Of a DNA stretch of 33,311 nt, positions 6,990 to 15,207 are shown in pieces. The DNA is from Oceanobacillus salinisoli. GTDB lineage: Bacteria; Bacillota; Bacilli; Bacillales; Amphibacillaceae. How positions within the stretch are numbered: position 1 is the first letter of the stretch; the number at the start of each line of letters is the position of its first letter. The notes under the pieces were generated by a model. The model saw only the letters and a list, made by a program, of their open reading frames with translations, was not told the origin of the DNA and made no database searches. Location of the stretch: the NCBI RefSeq assembly GCF_009733865.1, contig NZ_WOFB01000041.1:1-33311 (forward strand), read 5' to 3'. The translations under genes were made by a program, and so were the position numbers.

Positions 6990-8258
6990 CTATTGAAGAA
7001 GTTGTAGCACGCCTTGAGGCTGTTGATTTGCTTGAGCAAGCATTGATTGCGCTGCTTGAGTCAAGATATTGTTTTTCGTGAACTCCATCATTTCTTTAGC
7101 CATATCAACGTCACGGACACGTGATTCTGCTGCAGTTAAGTTTTCAGCAGAAGTTCCAAGATTATTAATTGTATGGTTTAAACGATTTTGCACAGCACCA
7201 AGTTGTGAACGTTGTTCAGAAACAGATTCTAGCGCATCATTAATTGTGGTAATTGCAGCATCAGCAGTACTTTGTGATGAAATATCAACTCCACCAATAT
7301 CTACTTTTGTCCCTGCTGTTAATGCAGTATTTGATTCTAATACATTTTCTCCATCACTATTTGTAAATGTTTTACCACCATCAGATGTAGTTGCCACAAC
7401 ATTTCCTTTGCTATCTAGAAGACCTTGGGATGAATCATACGTATATTCTCCTGCTTGTAACCCTTGATTATCTGCACTAACAGAAGCTTCTGCAGTTGTA
7501 CCACCATCAGAAATTGTAACAGTTCCACTTGTTAAAGCTGCCCCGAAGTCTAAAGTATCATCAGTTGTTGAAAGAGTAAAGGTTTGTCCAGTTGAACTTG
7601 TAGCAACTGTGCTTCCACTTTCATCTACTAAATTATAAGTCGAACCATCGAAGCTTATTGTATATTCACCATCAGCAAAATCAGCATCAGTAGTATTAGT
7701 GCCCTCAGCAAAAGTTCCTGAGAGAGCAGCCATATCAGTGGTACCTTCACCTACAACACCAAGGTCATACGCACGCATATCCCCTATACTTAGTGATAAG
7801 TTTTGACCCTCATTTGCACCAATATGGAATGTTCCTTCGAAAGACCCATCTAATAAACTTTGGGTATTGAACTCTGTAGTTTCACCAATACGCGACAATT
7901 CTTTTGAAAGTTCATCTACTTCAGCTTGTAATTTTTCACGATCACTTGCTGTATTTGTATCGTTGGCAGATTGTGTAGCTAATTCACGCATACGTTGAAG
8001 GATTGCATGAGATTCATTCAACGCACCTTCAGCTGTTTGAATTAAAGAAATACCATCTTGCGCATTTCGTTCAGCCATTTCTAGACCACGAATTTGTCCA
8101 CGCATTTTTTCAGAGATTGCTAGACCTGCTGCATCGTCAGCTGCTTTATTAATACGAAGACCTGAAGAAAGTTTCTCCAATGAATTTTGTCCTGCAGATT
8201 GGTTTGCTCCTAGTTGGCGATGTGCGTTAAGAGCTGAAATATTGTGATTGATAATCAT
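6990..8258 (-). CDS. hag: flagellin (filament protein)
   Basis: A 422-residue intact flagellin. The N-terminal D0/D1 region reads MIINHNISALNAHRQL and SSGLRINKAADDAAGLAIS; the C-terminal D1/D0 region contains AVQNRLNHTINNLG, AESRVRDVDMAKEMMEFTK and ends VLQLLQ. Residues of about 165-335 are a Ser/Thr/Gly/Asp-rich outer domain absent from the roughly 270-300-residue flagellins of many bacilli; it is a natural place for O-glycosylation by the two enzymes encoded just downstream. The start at 8258 has GGAGG 8-12 bp upstream. Transcription is from a SigD promoter at 8463-8488 through a leader of roughly 200 nt carrying two CsrA-type hairpins, so both transcription and translation are expected to be tied to flagellar assembly. 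Confidence 0.97.
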   Translation of the reverse strand: MIINHNISALNAHRQLGANQSAGQNSLEKLSSGLRINKAADDAAGLAISEKMRGQIRGLEMAERNAQDGISLIQTAEGALNESHAILQRMRELATQSANDTNTASDREKLQAEVDELSKELSRIGETTEFNTQSLLDGSFEGTFHIGANEGQNLSLSIGDMRAYDLGVVGEGTTDMAALSGTFAEGTNTTDADFADGEYTISFDGSTYNLVDESGSTVATSSTGQTFTLSTTDDTLDFGAALTSGTVTISDGGTTAEASVSADNQGLQAGEYTYDSSQGLLDSKGNVVATTSDGGKTFTNSDGENVLESNTALTAGTKVDIGGVDISSQSTADAAITTINDALESVSEQRSQLGAVQNRLNHTINNLGTSAENLTAAESRVRDVDMAKEMMEFTKNNILTQAAQSMLAQANQQPQGVLQLLQ

Positions 8259-8264
8259 GTTTTC

Positions 8265-8280
8265 CTTACCTCCATGTAAG
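8265..8280 (-). promoter_or_regulatory. CsrA-type hairpin over the hag ribosome binding site
   Basis: On the minus strand CTTAC ATGGAG GTAAG forms a 5-bp stem whose loop holds GGA, and the hairpin contains the GGAGG used for hag translation. This is the geometry of CsrA binding site 1 in the hag leader of Bacillus subtilis, where CsrA blocks ribosome entry until FliW relieves it. Assignment here is by analogy. Confidence 0.65.
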
Positions 8281-8295
8281 TGTATTTTATTTTTT

Positions 8296-8319
8296 GCGAG
8301 TCACATCCTTGTGTCCCGC
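8296..8319 (-). promoter_or_regulatory. CsrA-binding hairpin (upstream site) in the hag leader
   Basis: The minus strand reads GCGGG A CACA AGGA TGTG A CTCGC: a 5-bp stem, an A-A mismatch, a 4-bp stem and an AGGA loop. The core ACACAAGGATGT closely matches the CsrA consensus RUACARGGAUGU with GGA exposed in the loop. Together with the hairpin at 8265-8280 it makes a two-site arrangement like that known for B. subtilis hag. Confidence 0.8.
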
Positions 8320-8462
8320 ATGTATATAACAACTCTATTTTAGAGTTATTACCAAGATTAGTATAAAGCTCTCATCCTAAGAACTTTGTAAAACTTTTGG
8401 AGTATACACTCCGTAACGTTAAGGCCTTAACTGAATCATCTTCCTTGATGATTACATAATTT

Positions 8463-8488
8463 ATATCGGCGGTTTTCGATAATGTTTA
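8463..8488 (-). promoter_or_regulatory. SigD-type (sigma-28) hag promoter
   Basis: Minus-strand TAAA (8485-8488), 14-bp spacer, then a perfect GCCGATAT (8463-8470). This is the flagellar sigma factor consensus (TAAA-N15-GCCGATAT) one base short in the spacer. Transcription would begin near 8455, leaving a leader of about 200 nt. The leader also contains a GTTAAGGCCTTAAC palindrome (8418-8431) of unknown role. Confidence 0.9.
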
Positions 8489-8581
8489 ACACTTTTTCTA
8501 AAAAACTTTTAAAAATATTTTTGCCCTCAACAAACTACTATTATACTTGCAGATTTCTTATCAGTTAAAGAAACCTTTCTA

Positions 8582-10003
8582 TTAAAACGGCCCCCAATTT
8601 ATCATAACACCGATAACTAAAGTAACGATCGCAATCCCCAGCCAAATGAGGAATAACGGAAATACCCATTTCAACCACTTCATATATGGGACCTTAGCCA
8701 CAGCAAGACTTGCCATCAGAATACCAGACGTTGGGAAAATCAGGTTCGTCAGCCCATCCCCAAATTGATAGGCCTGTACGGCTACCTGTCTTGTGACCCC
8801 AACCATATCTGCCAACGGGGTCAACAATGGCATAGCAATCATCGCCTGACCACTTCCGGAGTTCACCAAAAAGTTTAAAATTCCATTAGATACAAACATT
8901 CCAATAGCCGATAATACGGGTGCTAAGTTTTCCAATGGAACCGATAGCGCATAGACAATCGTATCGATAATCGCTCCATCTTCCAAAATGACAATCACTG
9001 ACCTTGCCACCCCGACTACCAGTGCACCATATACGAGATTACTCGTTCCTGTCAGAAAGTGACCAGCAAGTGTGTTATAATGCATTCCCGCAATAATACC
9101 AGCACCTAAGGAAATAAAGATGAAAAATGCTGACATATGATTAATCGTCCAGCCCAATTGAATGGAACCATAAACAAAAAATCCTAAACATAACACAACG
9201 AAGGTCAACAACAGCTTATGTCTCGTTGTAAATGGCGCATCTAACTCATTTTCCTCATTAGAATCTTCATAAACTCCCATAAGACTTTGACTCGGATCTG
9301 CCAAGATTTTCTTCGCATAACGCCAAATGTACCAAATGGTAACCGATAAAATAACCACAAAAACAATAATTCGTAATACCATTCCTGAGAATAGTGGCAA
9401 ATCAGCAATCCCTTGGGCTATACCCACTGTGTAAGGATTAATGAAACCAACACTAAACCCCACAAAATTGGCACCAAAGGTAATGGCAGCAGCAACAATT
9501 GGATCGAGCTTTAATGCCCTAGCAATTACCACACCTACCACAACAAAAGCCATCACTGCATTGGCCACAGCACCAATTGCCCCCACTAAAGCAAATATCG
9601 TCGAAACGACCGCAATCAACCAAAATTCATTATTCCGAGTCAGCCTAACTGCCCGATTAATAACACCTCTTAACGCTCCCGAACGTTCAATAATTTCAAA
9701 CATACCACCTGCAAACAATACAAGAAAGATAATATCAGCAGATTCAATCATCCCTGTTTGAATGGCATTAAATATATCTAGTATTCCCAGTGTTTCCCCT
9801 TCAGTTTGCTGATACGTATCAGGAATCACTCTCTCTACTCCATCAACAGTTTCCCTCTCGAATGTTCCAGAGGGTACTATAAATGTAGCAACAAAACCAG
9901 CCAGCAAAACAAAAAACAATATAACGTATGTGTCTGGCATCTCCCATTTGGATTTCTTTGATTGTGTAGACTCCCTGTTGTTTTCATCCTTCTGATTCTT
10001 CAT
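8582..10003 (-). CDS. YfcC/DcuC-family (C4-dicarboxylate-type) membrane carrier
   Basis: A 473-residue polytopic membrane protein with about 12 hydrophobic segments, matching the YfcC/DcuC anaerobic C4-dicarboxylate carrier superfamily: MPDTYVILFFVLLAGFVATF with VPSGTF at the first segment, FGANFVGFSVGFINPYTVGI mid-protein, and NSGSGQAMIAMPLLTPLAD and FPTSGILMASLAVAKVPY near the end. Proteins of this branch are variously proposed to carry short-chain carboxylates, amino acids or peptides, so the substrate is not assigned. An upstream in-frame ATG exists, but the start at 10003 is chosen because GGGGGG lies 6 bp upstream and the short N-terminus MKNQKDENN is typical. It is a single-gene unit with an inverted repeat just upstream. 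Confidence 0.85.
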   Translation of the reverse strand: MKNQKDENNRESTQSKKSKWEMPDTYVILFFVLLAGFVATFIVPSGTFERETVDGVERVIPDTYQQTEGETLGILDIFNAIQTGMIESADIIFLVLFAGGMFEIIERSGALRGVINRAVRLTRNNEFWLIAVVSTIFALVGAIGAVANAVMAFVVVGVVIARALKLDPIVAAAITFGANFVGFSVGFINPYTVGIAQGIADLPLFSGMVLRIIVFVVILSVTIWYIWRYAKKILADPSQSLMGVYEDSNEENELDAPFTTRHKLLLTFVVLCLGFFVYGSIQLGWTINHMSAFFIFISLGAGIIAGMHYNTLAGHFLTGTSNLVYGALVVGVARSVIVILEDGAIIDTIVYALSVPLENLAPVLSAIGMFVSNGILNFLVNSGSGQAMIAMPLLTPLADMVGVTRQVAVQAYQFGDGLTNLIFPTSGILMASLAVAKVPYMKWLKWVFPLFLIWLGIAIVTLVIGVMINWGPF

Positions 10004-10034
10004 CGTAACCCCCCAAATAAAATTTAGTAACACC

Positions 10035-10076
10035 ATTTTCTGATATATAAATCAATAGATTAAAATATCAGAAAAT
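10035..10076 (-). promoter_or_regulatory. 12-bp inverted repeat upstream of the YfcC-type gene
   Basis: ATTTTCTGATAT (10035-10046) and ATATCAGAAAAT (10065-10076) are perfect inverse arms 18 bp apart, 32 bp before the start codon at 10003. It could be an operator or a mRNA hairpin. The arms share TTTTCTRA with the operator-like repeat at the siaP promoter. Confidence 0.5.
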
Positions 10077-10139
10077 ACCGTTAAATATAGTTTACTATTA
10101 TAGCTTAAATCAAATTAATTTCAAGGGCAGTTCCAGGGA

Positions 10140-10169
10140 GGTGCCTGTCACTTCCCGAATTTTGTCGAA
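10140..10169 (+). repeat. interspersed element, copy 2
   Basis: GGTGCCTGTCACTTCCCG followed by AATTTTGTCGAA; same element as at 1270 and elsewhere. It abuts the terminator at 10168-10203. Confidence 0.85.
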
Positions 10170-10203
10170 AAAATAGAACAGTTGCAACTAAGAACTGTTC
10201 TAT
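10168..10203 (-). terminator. terminator downstream of the rpiR-type gene
   Basis: An 11-bp perfect stem (ATAGAACAGTT / AACTGTTCTAT) with a 9-nt loop followed by six T residues on the minus strand. It lies about 290 bp after the regulator gene and would end the nan transcript ahead of the YfcC-type gene. Confidence 0.7.
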
Positions 10204-10492
10204 CACTTACTTAACTAATTCGAACTTTCTAAAATTCAGCTATAAACTTCTCTAATTTTGAACCAATTTTGTTAACACTTACTACTTCGACTATAGTATT
10301 AGTACTTATAGATACTTTCGGCATTCTTCCCGGATTTTGTCGAACAGCCAATGTCCCCACAATGAAGAAGGAAAAAGGTTGAAATTCTATTCTTCGTTAC
10401 ACACTACAAAAAACTTCATGTGATTCGGAACATTAATTAGAAAGCAGCTAGTTGCATTCTTACAAGCAAAACTTTCGGTTGCCTACAGGTCA
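10204..10492. other. gene-free stretch with a partial interspersed element
   Basis: AT-rich DNA with no credible open frame. It contains a 5'-truncated copy of the interspersed element, CTTCCCGGATTTTGTCGAA at 10326-10344, followed by a GTCCCC motif. I see nothing else in it. Confidence 0.6.
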
Positions 10493-11332
10493 TCAATATA
10501 GTTTACTCGCCGTATTCTTCGTAATCTCCATCTTAACTTTCTCTGCCTCTTTATAATTCTTAATCGTCAGTCCCGTACATATTAAATCAATCAAAAACAG
10601 CTGAGCGATTTTGGATACTAAAGACCCACTATCCAATGGGCTTTCCTTTGCAGAAGATAGTAAAACATAATCTGCAAATTTGGTGAGTGGTGATTTAATA
10701 TAATTGGTTAGGACGATTATTGTAGCTTTTCGGTCTTTCGCAATTTTCACGGCATCAATGATATCCTTTGTGCTTCCTGTTAGACTAATGGCAACGACTA
10801 CCGTATTCTGATTCATCGATGAGCTTCGCATCACTTGAAAATGTGGATCTGTATACGCACTCACATGTTTTCCAACACGCATTAACCGTGTCTCCATATC
10901 CAGAGCCGCGATACCTGATGAGCCGACACCAAAGATGACAATATCGTCGGAAGAATCGATGGCATCAATAGTATGCTGCAACATTTCTGTATCCACAATT
11001 TCATACGAATCCTCGACAGCATGAACGATATTATTTTTTATTTTTTCCACATATGTATTCTCGTGATTCTGTTCTTCATTGACTGAAATTTCTTGGGCAA
11101 ATAAAAATTTAAAGTCCTGAAAGCCTTTAAATCCAAGCTTTCGGAAAAATCTTAGTACCGTAGCTTCTGCAACCCCGCTTGATTCTGACAGTTCCGTTAA
11201 TGAATGGTAGAGCACCTGCTGTTTATTGGATTGAATATAATCATAGATTTTATGCTCCGATTTTGTAAAACTAGGTTTGTATTGTTCCATTAATATAGAA
11301 GCTTTTACTCCCTTTTGCTGGTTTTTCATCAT
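10493..11332 (-). CDS. MurR/RpiR-family regulator, probable sialic acid (nan) repressor/activator
   Basis: A 279-residue cytoplasmic transcription factor. Residues about 10-90 form the RpiR helix-turn-helix domain (FTKSEHKIYDYIQSN, then SGVAEATVLRFFRKLGFKGF); residues about 125-265 form a SIS sugar-phosphate-binding domain (VIFGVGSSGIAALDMETRL, VVVAISLTGSTKDIIDA, TIIVLTNYIKSPL). It is the last gene of the sialic acid cluster, 14 bp behind the ROK kinase. Such regulators commonly sense a pathway intermediate such as ManNAc-6-P or GlcNAc-6-P. AGAGGT lies just before tandem ATG codons, so either may be the start. Calling it a NanR is inference from position. Confidence 0.85.
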   Translation of the reverse strand: MMKNQQKGVKASILMEQYKPSFTKSEHKIYDYIQSNKQQVLYHSLTELSESSGVAEATVLRFFRKLGFKGFQDFKFLFAQEISVNEEQNHENTYVEKIKNNIVHAVEDSYEIVDTEMLQHTIDAIDSSDDIVIFGVGSSGIAALDMETRLMRVGKHVSAYTDPHFQVMRSSSMNQNTVVVAISLTGSTKDIIDAVKIAKDRKATIIVLTNYIKSPLTKFADYVLLSSAKESPLDSGSLVSKIAQLFLIDLICTGLTIKNYKEAEKVKMEITKNTASKLY

Positions 11333-11346
11333 TCAAACCTCTTTCT

Positions 11347-12249
11347 TTACTGAATATATTTATTCGAATAATGCTTAACAGCACCTAACAAATTAGCCTT
11401 ATTGCCGAACATAGCCATCTTGACTTGTAATTTTCTTGAATGATTGGGCATGACCTTTTTATAAAGTGACGTCTTTATTGCATCTAATAGAAAATCTCCT
11501 TGCTCTGATATCCCACCACCAATGATAATTAATTCCGGATTTAACAGATGGACAACGGATTTTAGCCCATTCGTCAAATCTTCTACCCATTGATGAAAAA
11601 GCTCGAGCATTTCCTCCCGACCATCCCTAAGAAAGTCAAAGAATTCTCTTAAGTCCATTTTACTTCCAAATTTCTCTTGTACCAAATCCTGTAATGCTTT
11701 ACTTGAAGCATATTGCTCGTAGCACCCTTCATTTCCGCATGTGCATGTCTTTCCTCCGGGATGTAAACTAATATGTCCAATTTCTCCAGCAGAAAAAGTC
11801 GAACCTGTATATAACTCGTTACGTAGAAAAAGGGCACCGCCAATTCCTGTTCCGATGGTAACACAAAGAAAATCTTCTGTCCCTTTCGCAGCACCCAGCC
11901 AATGTTCACCAAGTGCTGTACAGTTCACATCGTTTTCCACACTTACCTTTAATCCTGTAGCTAAACCAACTTCCCTGAAAATATCCAATCCCGAATACCC
12001 TGGAATATTATCAGTAGCATGGACGACGAATCCATTATCCGAATCGATTTGTCCAGCTGTACTGATGGATATACCACTTATGTCCCAATCGTTTTGTAAT
12101 TGTTTCGTTTTTTCAATTACTCTATGGATAAGGGCTTCTCCTCCCTGAAGTACGTCAGAAGGAAAGGAGTCACTCATATGTATTTCTCCATTCAAACTTG
12201 CCACACCATACTTAATGGCAGTCCCTCCAATGTCAAAAACTGCAATCAT
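11347..12249 (-). CDS. nanK: ROK-family N-acetylmannosamine kinase
   Basis: A 300-residue sugar kinase of the ROK family. Visible motifs are the phosphate-binding DIGGTAIKYG (6-15), substrate-binding ENDVNC near 103-108, GTGIGGALF near 132-140, and the zinc-binding ROK signature GHISLHPGGKTCTCGNEGCY near 156-175 with its three cysteines. Given NanE and NanA in the same cluster, the expected reaction is ATP-dependent phosphorylation of ManNAc to ManNAc-6-P; ROK kinases can also act on glucose or GlcNAc, so specificity is inferred. The start at 12249 has GGAGT about 8 bp upstream. It follows siaM beyond a hairpin at 12276-12308, so the kinase and regulator may be transcribed at a lower level. 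Confidence 0.85.
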   Translation of the reverse strand: MIAVFDIGGTAIKYGVASLNGEIHMSDSFPSDVLQGGEALIHRVIEKTKQLQNDWDISGISISTAGQIDSDNGFVVHATDNIPGYSGLDIFREVGLATGLKVSVENDVNCTALGEHWLGAAKGTEDFLCVTIGTGIGGALFLRNELYTGSTFSAGEIGHISLHPGGKTCTCGNEGCYEQYASSKALQDLVQEKFGSKMDLREFFDFLRDGREEMLELFHQWVEDLTNGLKSVVHLLNPELIIIGGGISEQGDFLLDAIKTSLYKKVMPNHSRKLQVKMAMFGNKANLLGAVKHYSNKYIQ

Positions 12250-12275
12250 CTCTCTTACTCCTCTACACTTATGTT

Positions 12276-12308
12276 AAAAAGAGAAAAACCAGTAATGGCT
12301 TTTCTCTT
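12276..12308 (-). terminator. terminator/attenuator between siaM and nanK
   Basis: AAGAGAAAA (12279-12287) pairs with TTTTCTCTT (12300-12308), extended by CCA/TGG around a GTAA loop; on the minus strand it runs into TTTTT. It is within the nan operon, so partial termination is likely rather than a true operon end. Confidence 0.7.
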
Positions 12309-12321
12309 CCGTATTGACTAA

Positions 12322-13602
12322 TTATAGACTCAGTATAGTCGGTAAAAATAGAACCAATTGCGGGAAGATCGTAATGATGATCAAGGTAATGAATAATGGA
12401 ATCCAGAATGGGATAACCCCTTTCGTAATAACATGAATTGGTATATTTCCTACCTTGGATACAACAAACAATGCCATTCCCATTGGTGGTGTTAATATTC
12501 CAATCATTAGATTCAGGATTACGATAATACCAAAATGCACTGGATCAACTCCCGCAGCTAAAATGACTGGTACTAGAATTGGGATAACTAATATTAACAG
12601 TGCTAATGATTCAATGAATGTACCTAAGAAAATCAGTAATAAGTTAATCAATAATAGTAATATAATTGGATTTTCCGATACAGATAAGAAATAATCTGCT
12701 ATCGTAATGGCTATTTGTTCATGTGCAATCATTTGTCCAAAGAATTCAACAGCCATAACCATTAATACCGCTACACCAGTTAATTTTAACGAATCTACAA
12801 CATTATGATAGAAAGATTTCAGTGTCAGTTCACGATATACAAAAAAACCTAAAAACATAGCATAAATTACTGCAATAACAGCTGCTTCCGTTGGGGTAAA
12901 CAGACCTGAAAAAATGCCGCCAATAATGATAATAGGTGTTAATAATGCCCAAAATGCCCTTTTAAAATGATATACCCGCTCTTTAAATGTAGCTTTTTCA
13001 TCTTTAGGAAAACCACGTTTTTTTGCAAATCCATAGGCAACAATCATTAAGCTTCCAGCCATAATAATACCTGGAACAACACCTGCTAAGAACAATTTTG
13101 CAATCGATTGATCGGAAATGACCCCATAAAGAATTAATGGAATACTCGGTGGAATAATCGGCCCAATAATGGCAGAAGCTGCAGTTAGTCCACCAGCATA
13201 GTCATCATCGTATTTCCCATCACGCATAGACTTTATTTCTAATTGACCAAGACCACCAGCATCGGCTAAGGCAGACCCAGACATCCCGGAAAACATTAAG
13301 CTTGCCATAATATTGACATGACCTAATCCACCCATAAAATGCCCAACTAATGACTTGGCAAAATCAAAGATACGAGCAGTAATCCCCGAGGAATTCATTA
13401 ATGTTCCTGTCAATATAAAGAAAGGTACCGCAAGCAAAGAAAATGTATCTAGGCTGTCCACCAATTTAGCACCAGAAAAGAAAACCAAGCTCCAATCATT
13501 GGTGATGAAATAAACGAATGTAGCAATTAATAATGTGAAACCAACCGGCATTCCTAAGAATAATAGTGTGATCCATAAGATTAATATTAGAAATACATCC
13601 AT
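12322..13602 (-). CDS. siaM: sialic acid TRAP transporter, large membrane subunit
   Basis: A 426-residue polytopic protein of the DctM family, the Na+-driven translocating subunit of a TRAP transporter, with about 11-12 membrane segments. Characteristic stretches are GMPVGFTLL near 18-26, FSGMSGSALADAGGLGQLEI near 104-123, ASAIIGPIIPPSIPLILYG near 141-159 and LTPPMGMALFVVSKVGN near the end. It abuts siaQ exactly and has a strong AAGGAGGTGG ribosome site. It works with the SiaQ and SiaP proteins encoded upstream. Confidence 0.93.
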   Translation of the reverse strand: MDVFLILILWITLLFLGMPVGFTLLIATFVYFITNDWSLVFFSGAKLVDSLDTFSLLAVPFFILTGTLMNSSGITARIFDFAKSLVGHFMGGLGHVNIMASLMFSGMSGSALADAGGLGQLEIKSMRDGKYDDDYAGGLTAASAIIGPIIPPSIPLILYGVISDQSIAKLFLAGVVPGIIMAGSLMIVAYGFAKKRGFPKDEKATFKERVYHFKRAFWALLTPIIIIGGIFSGLFTPTEAAVIAVIYAMFLGFFVYRELTLKSFYHNVVDSLKLTGVAVLMVMAVEFFGQMIAHEQIAITIADYFLSVSENPIILLLLINLLLIFLGTFIESLALLILVIPILVPVILAAGVDPVHFGIIVILNLMIGILTPPMGMALFVVSKVGNIPIHVITKGVIPFWIPLFITLIIITIFPQLVLFLPTILSL

Positions 13603-14070
13603 TTATTCCACCTCCTTCTTATGCTTGATATCTTTTATATTCTTCTCTATTAATCTATAAAGCATAAGCAAGGATAGAATTGGCAATGCCATATACATGT
13701 ACACATACGATATATTCAAGGAAACAATTTCCACTGGGAATTTTCTCATCGCCATTTCAAAGCCAATATATCCCAATAAGATAAGTACACCCGCCATCAT
13801 TACTTGAAAAATATAATGTACGATAATCCTTACTTTCACTGGTAATTTTTCAAAAAAGAATTCAATTCTTACATGACCATCACTTTTGATTTCTGAGGAG
13901 ATAGCAAAATAAGCGACATATACAAATAGGAATCTAGCAAGCTGCTCCGACCATGTGATCGGAGCATCCAAAACTTGTCTAGAGAAAATTTGTGTGGCCA
14001 ATACAATCAAAACTGCGATTAACAAGGAAGCGCCAATAATCTCCTCTATATTACGAAAGAATTTTTTCAT
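13603..14070 (-). CDS. siaQ: sialic acid TRAP transporter, small membrane subunit
   Basis: A 155-residue DctQ-family protein with four predicted membrane helices; the ITWSEQLARFLFVYVAYFAI stretch near 38-57 is the DctQ signature. It pairs with the large subunit to receive substrate from the SiaP binding protein. The gene lies 25 bp after siaP, with AGGTGA before its ATG, and its stop directly abuts the siaM start. Confidence 0.92.
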   Translation of the reverse strand: MKKFFRNIEEIIGASLLIAVLIVLATQIFSRQVLDAPITWSEQLARFLFVYVAYFAISSEIKSDGHVRIEFFFEKLPVKVRIIVHYIFQVMMAGVLILLGYIGFEMAMRKFPVEIVSLNISYVYMYMALPILSLLMLYRLIEKNIKDIKHKKEVE

Positions 14071-14095
14071 GTTTATTCACCTAATATCGATAAAT

Positions 14096-15115
14096 TTAAC
14101 GTGCATCTTCTATTTCTTGTAAGTAAACCTCACCATCCCCTTCAATATCTTCTAAATATTTAGGATATGCTTCGGATACTGCTTCTCTAAACTCATCAAG
14201 GTTAGGTTCCGTAACCTTCACGCCTTCTTCTTCAAATTTCGCAACTAATTCAGCCTCTTCTTGTTCGAAAAGCTCAGTATGGTGTACTGCAGCCTGATCA
14301 AGTCCATCATGTAAGATTGTTTGTAAATCTTCTGGAAGGGATTCCCAAGTATCTTTGCTCACTACGTAGTTTGCATCATTTACTACATGATTCGTTAAAG
14401 CAAGATATTCCTGTACTTCATAAAATTTCTGAGCATCAATGGTGGACAGTGGATTTTCCTGCCCGTCCACCGCATTGGTTTGTAGTGCTAAATAAACTTC
14501 TGTAAATGCCATTGGTGTTGCAGATGCTCCAGTATATTCAGCATAATCCAGTAATGTATCCGCTTCCGGAACACGTAATTTTAAGCCCTTCATATCACTT
14601 AGCTCTTCTATTGGACGATTGGAAGTGGTTTGACGGGTACCATTATAAGCCGTTGCAGCAACTTTCCAATTATGCTCATTTAAAAGTTCTTCGTGTAAAT
14701 CTTGTCCATATTCCGTCTCGTAGATGGCACGATGCAAGTGATCAAAGTCATCTACAATATACGGAAGACCTAACAAGGATGCACGCGGAACCCAAATTCC
14801 AAAGCGGCCGGTTTCTGCTAGGGTAATATCCAGCGTACTTTCTCTCACTTGCTCCAGCATCGCTCTGTCATCACCAAGCTGTGAATCTGGGTATAACTTG
14901 ATAGTAAGACGCCCATCACTTTCCTCTTCCACATAATCAGCAAGAAGTTCCGCTGCCTGATACTCATTCTGTGCTGTTCCGGCTACCATGCCAAATTTCA
15001 ACTCAAAACTTTCTCCTTCAGAACCGGATGATGAAACAGACTCTTCACCAGAACAAGCTGCTAACCCAAGTACTAACAGAATCAATGCGCTTAACATAAA
15101 GATTTGTTTTCTCAT
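14096..15115 (-). CDS. siaP: sialic acid TRAP transporter, solute-binding lipoprotein
   Basis: A 339-residue DctP-family protein. A lipoprotein signal (hydrophobic 5-20, lipobox LAAC with Cys21) anchors it outside the membrane, as needed in a Gram-positive. The binding core strongly resembles Haemophilus SiaP from memory: NGTRQTTSNRPIEEL, DMKGLKLRVPEAD with the carboxylate-binding arginine, and PMAFTEVYLALQTNAVDGQE followed by NPLSTIDAQKFYEVQEYLALTNH. This makes sialic acid (Neu5Ac) the likely ligand rather than a C4-dicarboxylate. It has its own promoter at 15167-15195 with an operator-like palindrome at the start point. Confidence 0.93.
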   Translation of the reverse strand: MRKQIFMLSALILLVLGLAACSGEESVSSSGSEGESFELKFGMVAGTAQNEYQAAELLADYVEEESDGRLTIKLYPDSQLGDDRAMLEQVRESTLDITLAETGRFGIWVPRASLLGLPYIVDDFDHLHRAIYETEYGQDLHEELLNEHNWKVAATAYNGTRQTTSNRPIEELSDMKGLKLRVPEADTLLDYAEYTGASATPMAFTEVYLALQTNAVDGQENPLSTIDAQKFYEVQEYLALTNHVVNDANYVVSKDTWESLPEDLQTILHDGLDQAAVHHTELFEQEEAELVAKFEEEGVKVTEPNLDEFREAVSEAYPKYLEDIEGDGEVYLQEIEDAR

Positions 15116-15145
15116 AACCTAACCCCTCTTTTTAAATTTTTATTT

Positions 15146-15165
15146 TTTTCTAACTTATTAGAAAA
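15146..15165 (-). promoter_or_regulatory. operator-like palindrome at the siaP transcription start
   Basis: TTTTCTAA CTTA TTAGAAAA is a perfect 8-bp inverted repeat placed directly after the -10 box of the siaP promoter, where a repressor would block initiation. The RpiR-family protein encoded at 10493-11332 is the obvious candidate, but no direct evidence links them. Confidence 0.55.
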
Positions 15166-15166
15166 C

Positions 15167-15195
15167 ACTGTACCACTGCGATTATAAGTTGTCAA
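15167..15195 (-). promoter_or_regulatory. siaPQM promoter
   Basis: Minus-strand perfect TTGACA (15190-15195), 17-bp spacer, TACAGT (15167-15172). It lies 52 bp before the siaP ATG and gives the transporter genes expression separate from nanE-nanA. Confidence 0.8.
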
Positions 15196-15207
15196 TATAT
15201 TTTAAAA

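Noticed and set aside
7069-7467. Plus-strand open frame of 132 codons inside hag
   Set aside because: Antisense shadow of the flagellin coding sequence; no ribosome site or independent support.
11649-12148. Open frames on both strands within the ROK kinase gene
   Set aside because: Overlap a clear kinase with all motifs intact and are low-complexity shadows.
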